24,688 nt of DNA from JABFRZ01 sp036376275 (lineage in GTDB: Bacteria > Planctomycetota > UBA1135 > GCA-002686595): contig DASVAP010000214.1 of NCBI GenBank assembly GCA_036376275.1, positions 1 to 24,688 of the forward strand, given 5' to 3'. The notes under the pieces were generated by a model that saw only the letters and a program-made list of their open reading frames with translations, was not told the DNA's origin and did no database searches. This document shows positions 14,934 to 23,100 of this stretch, one piece after another; the stretch's first letter is position 1; each line of letters begins with the position of its first letter. A program made the translations under genes and the position numbers.

Positions 14934-17018
14934 ATGAAGGCCACGGCCCTAGTCGGCCTGTGGGCGCTGGGCGGGGCCCTTGCCACGGGCTGCGGCCCCC
15001 CGGCGCCGGACGGCGTGATCGACCTCCTGGCCCGGGGGCCGGACGAGTGCAGCCCGGCCGAGGCCGCGCGCGCGGACACCGAGCGCGGCCTCCTGCGCCT
15101 CGCGCGCCAGGGGGACGTGCGCTACCGCGTGGATCGCCTGGCACCCACGCGCGTGCACCTGCGCGCACGCTCGGCCGAGCCGGGCCTGCTGGAGCTCGCC
15201 TGGTCGGAGCTGGCGCCCACGGGCACCCCCACGACGCGCATGCGCGACCTCGTCGCGATGAAGGCGCGCGAGGCCGTCGAGTGGCAGCACGTGCTGCCGG
15301 GCGACGAGGGCCTGGGCGAGCTCCAGCTCGCCTGGCACGGACCGATCGACGCGTCCGCGCTGGAGCTCCAGGAGCTGGTGCTGCTCGAGCAACCTCCGGT
15401 CGAGCGGGCGACGATCGTGCTGATCGTGATCGACACGCTCTCGGCCCGACACCTGTCGCTCTACGGCTACCCCCTGGAGACGGATCCCGAGCTGCGGCGG
15501 CTGGCCGCGGAGTCCCACGTCTTCGAGCGCTGCTACGCCAACGCGCCCTGGACGGTGCCGAGCTTCATGGCGCTCTTCACGGGCCTCTACGCGCGCGCCC
15601 ACGAGCTGCGCCCGAGAGGCTCGGCGCTGTGGGAGCAGTGGATGCTCGCCCCGGGACGCTGGACCCTGGCCGAGGCCCTGCGCGCGGCCGGCTATCGCAC
15701 CGCGGCCTTCGTCGACAACCCGTTCCTGACCCGGCAGCTCGGGCTGGCCCAGGGCTTCGATCTGTACGACGAGAGCGCCGCGGCCAACAGCTTCCAGGCC
15801 CCGCCCGATCCGGACGAAGGCATCCGCCGGACCGCGGCGCTGGCCCTCGAGCACCTGCGCGCCGCCGGCGACGCGGCGACGTTCGTGCTGCTGCACGCGC
15901 TCGACGTGCACCAGCCCTACGGGGAGCGGCCGCCCGAGGACGAGCGCGCGCGCGGCCCCGAGCCGTACTCCGCCGAGCAGGTCGAGCGCGTGGGCGGGAA
16001 CCCGTTCACCTACGAGATCGTGCCCTCGCTGGCGCTGGCGGGCATGCACGCGGGCGAGGAGCCGCCCGCGACGATCGACACGGCGAGGCTCGTGCGCGCC
16101 TACGACGAGGGCGTGCGCTTCGTGGACATGGAGCTCGGGCGCTTCCTGGCCGAGCTGGAGGAGCTCGGTGTGCTGGAGCGTGCCTGGGTCGTCGTCACCG
16201 CCGATCACGGCGAGACGATGGCCGAGGGCGAGCACTTCTTCGCGCACGGCGTCCTGCGCCAGGAGGTCCTGCACGTGCCGCTCGTGATCCGCCCGCCGGG
16301 CGGCCTCGCCGCAGGGCAGCACATCGCCGAGAGCGTGCAGCTCGCCGATCTCTACCCGACGCTGCTCGAGCTGGCGGGCCTCGCGCCCGTGGCCGGGCTG
16401 CACGGACGCTCGCTCGTGCCGCTCCTGCGCGGGGGCGCACGCGAGCCCGGCCCGATCCTGGCCGAGACCGGGGTCATCCGGCAGGCGGCGCTGATCCGCG
16501 ACGGCTGGAAGCTGGTCGAGCAGAAGCCGGCCCTCGACTCCGCGCCCGAGTCGCGCCTCTCCCACCCGCGCATGCGGGCCGTGCTGGAGGCGCTGGCGGC
16601 TACGCTGGCGCGGCCCGACCACGGGCCCACGCTCGACGATCGACGCTACCGCTGGCTCGGGGATGCCGAGCTCCGCCGCGACGTGTTCGAGCGCATGCCC
16701 GCCACGGGGCTGACGGAGGCGCTCCTGGCCGAGATGAAGACGCGCCCGCGCTTCGCCGGCCTGATGCACTTCGTCGAGGAGGAGCTGCGCGGGCCCTTCT
16801 ACGAGCTCTACCGGCTGGAGGAGGACCCGGACGCGCTCCACGACGTGGCCGCGCAGCATCCCGAGGTCGTGACGGCCATGCAGGCCGAGCTCGAGCGCGA
16901 GAAGGAGCGGCGCGTGCTCGCCTGGGAGCTGGCCGGCCGGCCGGCCCAGCCGGCGCGGCTCGACCCCGCGCGGGTCGAGGCCCTGAAGGCCCTGGGCTAC
17001 GGCGGGTCGGACGACTGA
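14934..17018 (+). CDS. Sulfatase/alkaline-phosphatase-superfamily lipoprotein with Thr nucleophile
   Basis: 694 residues from the ATG at 14934, preferred over a TTG four codons upstream because the signal peptide begins there. Signal sequence 1-19 ends LATGC, so C20 may be lipidated. Residues 24-155 form an accessory domain of unknown type. The catalytic domain (about 160-505) has LIVIDTLSARHLSLYGY (163-179) with metal ligand D167, nucleophile block NAPWTVPSFMALFTG (203-217), HALDVHQPY (321-329), YDEGVRFVD (390-398) and TADHGETMAEGEHFFAHG (422-439) with D424, H425 and H438. In sulfatases the nucleophile is Cys/Ser in CxPSR, converted to formylglycine; here Thr207 takes that place and the Arg is Phe. 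It is therefore more likely a phosphatase, phosphodiesterase or transferase than a sulfatase. It is first of three plus-strand genes. Confidence 0.85.
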   Translation: MKATALVGLWALGGALATGCGPPAPDGVIDLLARGPDECSPAEAARADTERGLLRLARQGDVRYRVDRLAPTRVHLRARSAEPGLLELAWSELAPTGTPTTRMRDLVAMKAREAVEWQHVLPGDEGLGELQLAWHGPIDASALELQELVLLEQPPVERATIVLIVIDTLSARHLSLYGYPLETDPELRRLAAESHVFERCYANAPWTVPSFMALFTGLYARAHELRPRGSALWEQWMLAPGRWTLAEALRAAGYRTAAFVDNPFLTRQLGLAQGFDLYDESAAANSFQAPPDPDEGIRRTAALALEHLRAAGDAATFVLLHALDVHQPYGERPPEDERARGPEPYSAEQVERVGGNPFTYEIVPSLALAGMHAGEEPPATIDTARLVRAYDEGVRFVDMELGRFLAELEELGVLERAWVVVTADHGETMAEGEHFFAHGVLRQEVLHVPLVIRPPGGLAAGQHIAESVQLADLYPTLLELAGLAPVAGLHGRSLVPLLRGGAREPGPILAETGVIRQAALIRDGWKLVEQKPALDSAPESRLSHPRMRAVLEALAATLARPDHGPTLDDRRYRWLGDAELRRDVFERMPATGLTEALLAEMKTRPRFAGLMHFVEEELRGPFYELYRLEEDPDALHDVAAQHPEVVTAMQAELEREKERRVLAWELAGRPAQPARLDPARVEALKALGYGGSDD

Positions 17019-17020
17019 GC

Positions 17021-17041
17021 CGCGGGGCGCGCGACCCCGCG
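17021..17041 (+). terminator. Possible terminator hairpin after the sulfatase-superfamily gene
   Basis: CGCGGGG (17021-17027) pairs with CCCCGCG (17035-17041) around a 7-base loop, starting 2 bases after the stop codon. No U-run follows, only GCCTCCTT, so its strength as an intrinsic terminator is doubtful. It would separate this gene from the propeller gene 210 bases downstream. Confidence 0.35.
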
Positions 17042-17120
17042 CGCCTCCTTCCGTGCACCCCTCCCGCGAGGAGCAGCCCCGGTTCACCCCGCCACGGCCG
17101 GAGCGCCGGCGTCGCGCGCG

Positions 17121-17166
17121 AACAATCGGAGATCGTTGATTCCGACCCGCGCGGTCGCTCTCTATT
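17121..17166 (+). promoter_or_regulatory. AT-rich dyad and weak promoter-like elements upstream of the haem-propeller gene
   Basis: In an otherwise GC-saturated gap, AACAATC (17121-17127) and GATCGTT (17131-17137) form a dyad with 6 of 7 matches and a 3-base centre. TCGGA (17126-17130) and TCCGA (17141-17145) form a second overlapping one. TTGATT (17136-17141) and TCTATT (17161-17166) each match 4 of 6 bases of sigma-70 boxes, but the 19-base spacing is long. It may be a regulated promoter with an operator. Confidence 0.3.
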
Positions 17167-17228
17167 CCACCTCCCCCGCCGCGCGCGCGGCCCCCTGCGC
17201 GCGTGTCCCTGCCTGCGACTGCACCTGG

Positions 17229-19457
17229 ATGCCGCACCTCGCACTCGCCTCGTTCGTACCCGTTCCGCTGCTCGGACTCGCCGCCGCGCTCCCGGGCGCG
17301 CCCCAGGAACCGCCGCTGCGCACGACGAACCCGATCCTGTTCGTCACGCAGGTCCCGGTCGCCTTCGACTACGTCAACGTGGCCTCGACCTTCGGCAACC
17401 ATCGCCCCGGGCCAGGGCACGCGCCGCGCGGCGGCGACCTGTGGATCCGCTATCCCGACGGCCAGCTGCGCAACCTGACGGCGGCGGCGGGCTTCGGCCG
17501 CCCGGACGGATTCCAGGGCGCGGGCTCGATCGCGGTGCGCGAGCCCTGCGTGCACTGGAGCGGCACGCGTGCGGTCTTCAGCATGGTCGTGGGCTCGCCC
17601 GAGGCTCCGCGCGACGAGCACTTCGTCTGGCAGCTCCACGAGATCACCGGGCTCGGCCCGGGTGACACGCCGCGCATCAGGCGCGTCCGGCACCAGCCGC
17701 GCTGGCGCAACAACGTCAGCCCGGTCTACGCCAGCGACGGACGCATCCTGTTCGTCTCGGACCGCCCGCGCGACGGCAGGGCGCACCTCTATCCGCAGCT
17801 CGACGAGTACGAGGAGGCACCGACCACGACCGGGCTGTGGAGCCTGAATCCGGCGAGCGGAGCGCTCTACCTGATGAACCACGCGCCCTCGGGCCTGTTC
17901 CACCCGCTGGTCGACGCGGCCGGGCGCGTGGTCTTCACGCGCTGGGACCACCTGGAGCGCGACCAGCAGGCCGACCTCGACCGCATGGGGCTCGGCAACT
18001 ATCGCGTCTACAACTGGTCCGACGAGAGCCCGACCGCCGTGCGCACCGGCTCGCACCGCGAGCTCTTCCCCGAGCCGCGCCCGCAGTGGATCGACTTCGT
18101 GAACGCGACCCCGAGCTACACGGGCCCGCTGGCCGGCTGGGCCCCGCACCTGGCCGGCAACGCCTTCGACCTGTTCCTGCCCTGGACCCTGAACCAGGAC
18201 GGCACCGGCGAGGAGACGCTGAACCACGTCGGACGCCAGGAGCTGCTGCGCACGGTCCCGCGCAGCCGCCGCGACGATCCGAACCTCACCGGCCAGGCGA
18301 GCTTCCCGCCCTGGGTCGCCAACCGCCAGCCGCTGACCGCGCTGCACCAGCTGCGCGAGGATCCGCGCCGGCCCGGGACCTACCTCGGCATCGACTGCCG
18401 CACCTTCGACACCCACGCCGCGGGCCAGGTCGTGCACGTGACGGCGTCCCCGGGAGCGAACGCGAACGAGGTCGTGGTCCAGTACGTCACGCACCGCGAC
18501 ACGCAGGCCCCCACGCTCACGCCCGGGCCGGACCACAGCGGCTTCTACCGGAACCCCTTGCCGCTCGCGGGCGGGCGCTGGATCGCCGCCCACACGCCGA
18601 ACACGCGCAAGGAGCAGAACCTCGGCACGCCCACGCAGCCGCGCTCGCGCTTCGACTTCCGCCTGAAGCTGCTGGACCCGGCCGCCAACGGGTACCTGAC
18701 GGCCGGCCGGCCGCTGACGGGCGGCCTGCGCAAGCGCGTGCAGTACTTCGATCCCTACCAGCTCGTGACCCACGACGGCGAGCTGTGGGAGCTCGACCCG
18801 GTCGAGGTCGTCGCACGCCCGGTGCCCCCCGTGACGGAGGCGCCCGGGCTCCTGCCGCCAGAGCGCCGCGTGCTGGCCGCGGTCGGCGTCGGCGTCGCCG
18901 AGCTGACGGATTACCTGGCGCGCCGCGGCCTGGCCCTGCTGGTCGCGCGCGACGTGACGCGCCGCGACCAGAGCGATCGCACGCAGCCCTTCAACCTGCG
19001 CGTCCCGGGCGGAGTCGCCTCGCTGGGCGCCAGCGGGCGCGTGTACGACGTCGCCTACCTGCGCCTCTTCCAGGGCGACCTGATCCGCGGGATCGAGAAC
19101 GGCATCTTCGGCACCGCCACGGGCCGGCGCGTCCTGGCCCAGCCGCTGCACGAGCCCGCCGCGCTCAACCCGCCGCTGCCCGCGGCCCCGCCCGGCAGCG
19201 TGGCCATCGCGCCGGACGGCTCGGTCGCCGCCCTGGTGCCCGCGCGCCGTGCCCTGAGCTGGCAGCTCCTCGCCCCCGACGGCGAGCCGGTGGTGAACGA
19301 GCGCTACTGGATCTCGCTCCAGCCCGGCGAGATCCGCACCTGCACGAGCTGCCACGGCGTCAACGAGTACGACCAGGCCGGCCGGCCGCCGACGCGCAAC
19401 GAGCCGCAGGCGCTGGGGAGCCTGCTGCTCGACCTCAAGGCGCGCGGCGAGCTGTAG
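17229..19457 (+). CDS. Secreted beta-propeller protein with C-terminal CxxCH haem site (hydrazine-synthase-alpha-like)
   Basis: 742 residues from the ATG at 17229, chosen over an upstream TTG because it opens a signal peptide (hydrophobic 3-20, cleavage near GAPQ, 23-26). Propeller-like blades of the WD40/PD40 type run through much of the protein: NPILFVTQVP (34-43), GGDLWIRYPDGQLRNLT (68-84), YASDGRILFVSDRP (167-180), DAAGRVVFTRWDHLE (229-243), LAGGRWIAAH (446-455). The C-terminus has WISLQPGEIRTCTSCHGVNE, with one covalent haem c site, C705-x-x-C708-H709. This closing block, including the preceding LSWQLLAPDGEPV, resembles the mono-haem end of hydrazine-synthase-alpha-like proteins found widely in planctomycetes. 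There are no anammox genes here, so hydrazine synthesis is not implied; a periplasmic redox role is likely. The YHS gene follows after 54 bases. Confidence 0.75.
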   Translation: MPHLALASFVPVPLLGLAAALPGAPQEPPLRTTNPILFVTQVPVAFDYVNVASTFGNHRPGPGHAPRGGDLWIRYPDGQLRNLTAAAGFGRPDGFQGAGSIAVREPCVHWSGTRAVFSMVVGSPEAPRDEHFVWQLHEITGLGPGDTPRIRRVRHQPRWRNNVSPVYASDGRILFVSDRPRDGRAHLYPQLDEYEEAPTTTGLWSLNPASGALYLMNHAPSGLFHPLVDAAGRVVFTRWDHLERDQQADLDRMGLGNYRVYNWSDESPTAVRTGSHRELFPEPRPQWIDFVNATPSYTGPLAGWAPHLAGNAFDLFLPWTLNQDGTGEETLNHVGRQELLRTVPRSRRDDPNLTGQASFPPWVANRQPLTALHQLREDPRRPGTYLGIDCRTFDTHAAGQVVHVTASPGANANEVVVQYVTHRDTQAPTLTPGPDHSGFYRNPLPLAGGRWIAAHTPNTRKEQNLGTPTQPRSRFDFRLKLLDPAANGYLTAGRPLTGGLRKRVQYFDPYQLVTHDGELWELDPVEVVARPVPPVTEAPGLLPPERRVLAAVGVGVAELTDYLARRGLALLVARDVTRRDQSDRTQPFNLRVPGGVASLGASGRVYDVAYLRLFQGDLIRGIENGIFGTATGRRVLAQPLHEPAALNPPLPAAPPGSVAIAPDGSVAALVPARRALSWQLLAPDGEPVVNERYWISLQPGEIRTCTSCHGVNEYDQAGRPPTRNEPQALGSLLLDLKARGEL

Positions 19458-19511
19458 CGCGGTCCCGGGCGCCCGCGAAACGCTGGCCGCGCCCGCGCAT
19501 CCGAGGCCCGC

Positions 19512-20012
19512 GTGAGCCCCGCCCCTCTCCTGCGCGCCCTGGCCCTCCTCGCCTTCCTCCTGCCCCAGGAGCCGCCGCCCTCGCCGCAGGCCCGGCCGCG
19601 CGACCTGACCCACTTCAACCTCGACCGGCAGGCGCTGGCCCTGCAGGGCTACGACCCGGTCGCCTACTTCGCGGCCGGCGGCGGCAAGCCGCGCAAGGGC
19701 CTGGCGAGCCTGACGGCCAGGCACGACGGCGTCCTGTATCGCTTCGCGAGCGAGGCGAACCGCAAGCTCTTCCTGGCCTCGCCCGCGGCCTTCGAGCCGC
19801 AGTACGGCGGCTGGTGCGCCTACGCGATGGCGGACGGCGAGAAGGTCGCCATCGACCCGGAGTCGTTCCTGGTCACGGAGGGCAAGCTCACGCTCTTCTT
19901 CAAGGCCTGGTACGCGGACACGCGCGCCAAGTGGCGCAAGGACGAGGCGCGCCTCACGCGCAAGGCCGACGAGGCCTGGCGCGAGCTGAACGCGCCGCGC
20001 CCCCCGAAGTAG
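19512..20012 (+). CDS. Secreted YHS-domain protein
   Basis: 166 residues from a GTG at 19512, directly ahead of a signal-peptide-like stretch (residues 5-18, then PQE). The YHS domain occupies about 45-125: LQGYDPVAYF (44-53), GVLYRFASEANRKLFLASPAAFEPQYGGWCAYAM in pieces from 73 to 106, and C102 in GGWCAY. The form YDPVAYF with a Cys-containing C-terminal block is the YHS type seen in exported bacterial proteins, often near metal or redox genes; metal binding is plausible but unproven. The last 40 residues are charged and helical. The 54-base gap to the haem-propeller gene suggests one operon and a joint extracytoplasmic job. Confidence 0.85.
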   Translation: MSPAPLLRALALLAFLLPQEPPPSPQARPRDLTHFNLDRQALALQGYDPVAYFAAGGGKPRKGLASLTARHDGVLYRFASEANRKLFLASPAAFEPQYGGWCAYAMADGEKVAIDPESFLVTEGKLTLFFKAWYADTRAKWRKDEARLTRKADEAWRELNAPRPPK

Positions 20013-20014
20013 GC

Positions 20015-20133
20015 GCGGCCCCCCGCTCGCCATGCACGCGAACGAGGGGCCGCATCACGTCCAGCGGCCGCTTCCGGCCGCCCCCGCCGGCACGCGCGGC
20101 GGACGGCCGCAGGACCGTCCGCCGGGCGCCGGC
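20015..20133. terminator. Array of three stem-loops between convergent genes
   Basis: Three hairpins fill the 128-bp gap: GCGGCCCC (20015-20022) with GGGGCCGC (20046-20053); GCGGCCG (20064-20070) with CGGCCGC (20075-20081) around a CTTC loop; and CGGCGGACGG (20097-20106) with CCGTCCGCCG (20115-20124) around an 8-base loop. The last is flanked by GCCGGC at 20086-20091 and 20128-20133, which can extend it. The first starts 3 bases after the YHS stop and the last starts 17 bases from the stop of the giant gene. They most likely terminate both transcripts, without U-tracts. Confidence 0.6.
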
Positions 20134-20140
20134 GAGCTCT

Positions 20141-23100
20141 CTAGTCGTTGTCGTTGATGCTCACCGTGGCCTGGCTGGGGGTCCAAACCTGGTAGGCGGC
20201 GCTGGCGGCCAGCGTCGCGATCACGGTCTCGACCGCTTCCTTCTGGGCGTCGTCCTTCGGACGGACGACGATGTCCACGTAGCCCTTGCCGATCGGGATC
20301 GTCGCCGAGCCGCTCAGCGCGAAGTAGTCCGAGCCCGCGGTCGCGGTCCCGCCGACCGTGTAGAACACGGTCAGGGGCGCGGCCGTCGAGCCGCTGCGGG
20401 CGATGCGCAGCACTCCGCGGTTGTTGCCCGGCTCGGAGCCGACCGCATCGACCGCGCCGATCCGCACCTTGGGCTTGTTGGAGTAGGGGTTCACCGTGAC
20501 CCAGGCGATGCAGGTGTCGGAGCCGCCCTTGCCATCGGTCACCGTCAGCGTGACCTGGTGGCTGCCGACCGCGAACGGACCGGCGGGCTGGATGCTGCGC
20601 CCGAGCGAGTCGCCGTCCGGGTCGTAGGACCCGCCGTCGACCTCGCCCGCGCCGACGCTGGCGTAGCCGTTGGAGCCGGCCGTCTTGGTGACGTTCCGGC
20701 ACACGGCCTCGGGCGGACGGTTCTGGGACTGGCAGGTGAAGGTCACCTGCACGCCCTGCTCGTTGCCGGAAACGCAGCCGGCCGGCGTCTGACCCTGTGT
20801 CAGGTTCCGGCTCGTGCCGCCGGGACCGGTGACGAAGATCATGAAGGTGCCGGCGGAGTTCCCGCGCAGGTCGAAGAGCGCGTCGATCAGGTTGGCGTTC
20901 AGGACCACGAAGGCCGTCGCGTCCACCGTGTTGCCGTGGTTCAGGGTCTGCGTGTCGGGGTCGAACTCGACCGCGAAGACGCGGCTCGCACCGGTCAGGC
21001 ACGCGCCCGAGATGAGCACGTCCTGCAGGATCGAGCAGTCGCCGCCCGAGGGCGTGACCGAGAGCACGACCGGGGCGCGCGTGCCCAGGTTCACGGCACA
21101 GCTCGTCGTCCGCGTGAACGGACCGAACTGGTTGTTGTCGCCGGCGCTGAAGGTCGTGGTGACCGTCAGCACGCCGTTCCCGCCGCAGCAGGCCAGGCCG
21201 AAGGCCGTGCCCGGCAGCGTCGGCAGCACCGGCAGCGTGGCGCGGATGTGGTTGTCGCTGAGCGGCGCGACGTCGGTGAGGGCGTGCACGTTCTCTGGGA
21301 TGCCGTCCCCGTTCGTGTCGCAGCTCAGCGTCACCGCCGTCGTGACGGTCTTGCCGGGCCGCTGGTTGTGCGAGCCGGCGCAGACGGTCGTGACCTCGTT
21401 GGGGTAGAAGCCGCAGCCCAGGATGTCGAGCTCGACCGCGCACAAGGCGTTGACGATGCCCGTCAGGCCCGGGCCGACCGGGGGCTGGTTCGGCGCGACC
21501 TGGACCGGCTGGACCGGCAGGATCTCCAGGCAGTTGGGGCTGGCCGGCGGGGTGCAGGCCGTGCCCAGGAAGTCGACGTGGCCGCGGTTCGGATCGAGCT
21601 GCCCGACCGGCGTGCAGGCCAGGGCATCGTTGCCCTCGGCGCGCAGGTCGAAGTCGGGCCGCGCGGCGAAGATCTCGCCCCACACGCCGATCGTCGTGTC
21701 GCTGCCCTCGTTGAAGTACTCGTAGATCGTCGGCTCGGTGCCCTCGCCGATCAGGCACGCCGCGACGCTCGCGGTCATGCCCTGGATCACGCCGAACACG
21801 CCGGCGTCGGCCTCGCGCGCCGCCTCGGACAGGTTGATCTCGCACAGCCCCGGCGGGGTCGTGATCGCCAGGCCGCCCACGGAGTAGCCGGACAGCACGG
21901 GCCGGTCGGTCGTGCCGAGCAGGTCCATGCGGCAATACTCGAAGCGGAACTGGCCACGTCCCTCGCGCCGCGTGGTGCAGCCGATCAGGATGCCCGTCAG
22001 CGGATCGCGCTCCCACACCAGGTCGGTCGGACCCTCCTGCAGGTCGAAGGGCACGGCGTTGTTGCCGATCGGGTTGGCGGGATTGAGGGGCTGGTTCGAG
22101 TTCTCGTCGGAGCCGCTGCCGTCGTCGAGCAGCGTCACCGACAGGGTGTTGCTCGAGCCGCAGGACTCCTTGCCGAACTCCGGCACGTTGATCCAGCGCA
22201 CCTCGAAGGCGTTGACGTCGGCGAAGCCGAGCGCCTGCACCGGGAAGGTGTTGAGGTTGCCGCCCACGCGCGCGGCCGGGTTCAGGTCGCTCCAGGCCGG
22301 GGCGATGCGCGGCGCGCCCGAGCGCAGCTCCAGGATCGTCGGCGTGTTGTCCGTGTCGCCGACCCCGAAGGTCAGGTTGCCGTTCGAGTTCAGGTGGAAC
22401 TCGTTCCAGGCGCACGTGACGGCCGCGCCCGGGGCACCGAAGGAGAACTCGAAGCCGCCGGCGCGCGGATCCCCGCCGCCGTCGCTGTCGTCGCCGCGGA
22501 AGGGCGGGAACTGGTCGTCCCCGCCGGCGACGGCGTGACTGGCGTCGAAGGCCTCGAAGGCGATCGGTCCCGTGGTCGCGTCGTCCCCCTGCGGCGTGCC
22601 GTCCGGGATGCCGGCCAGCAGCAGCGCCATGGCGTCGTTGCGGGTGCGGTTCAGGTACAGCAGGAAGCCGCGCGCCAGCCCGCTGAGGCCGGTGGGCGTG
22701 AAGGTCACGCCGTCCACCGGAGCCTGCGCGAAGATGTGGTCGAAGCGATCCGAGTCGCCGTCGCCCACGTTGCCGCCACTGAGGGGCGGGTTCGGCGGGA
22801 CGTCGCCGCGGTAGTCGACGAAGTCGGCGCGGCGGTCGGCCGGGCAGCTGTCCTCGAAGCACAGGACCTCCGTCAGGCTCGGCGAGGGGTTGAGCCCGAT
22901 GCCGGCCGGCGTGCCGCCCGAGATGACGAACAGCTTGTCGGCCTCGGACAGGGCCAGGCCGGCGTGGATCGTGAAGTCGACCAGCAGGTCGAGCTTGAGC
23001 GTCTGCTCGCTGTTGCCCCACACGGCGCTCGTGGCGGGCGCCGCCGGACGCAGGTCCGGACCGTACCCGAGCACGTAGGCGCGGAAGTTGTTCACGCCCG

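Noticed and set aside
14934..17018. A formylglycine-dependent sulfatase
   Set aside because: The CxPSR/SxPSR core is replaced by TVPSF; Thr cannot be converted to formylglycine by the known maturases.
17229..19457. A true anammox hydrazine synthase subunit
   Set aside because: There is one CxxCH site and no beta/gamma subunit, hydrazine dehydrogenase or other anammox gene nearby. Similar propeller proteins are widespread in non-anammox planctomycetes.
14949..20033. A minus-strand open frame of about 1690 codons
   Set aside because: It is antisense to the sulfatase-superfamily, propeller and YHS genes, which have clear motifs; it shows no domain of its own.
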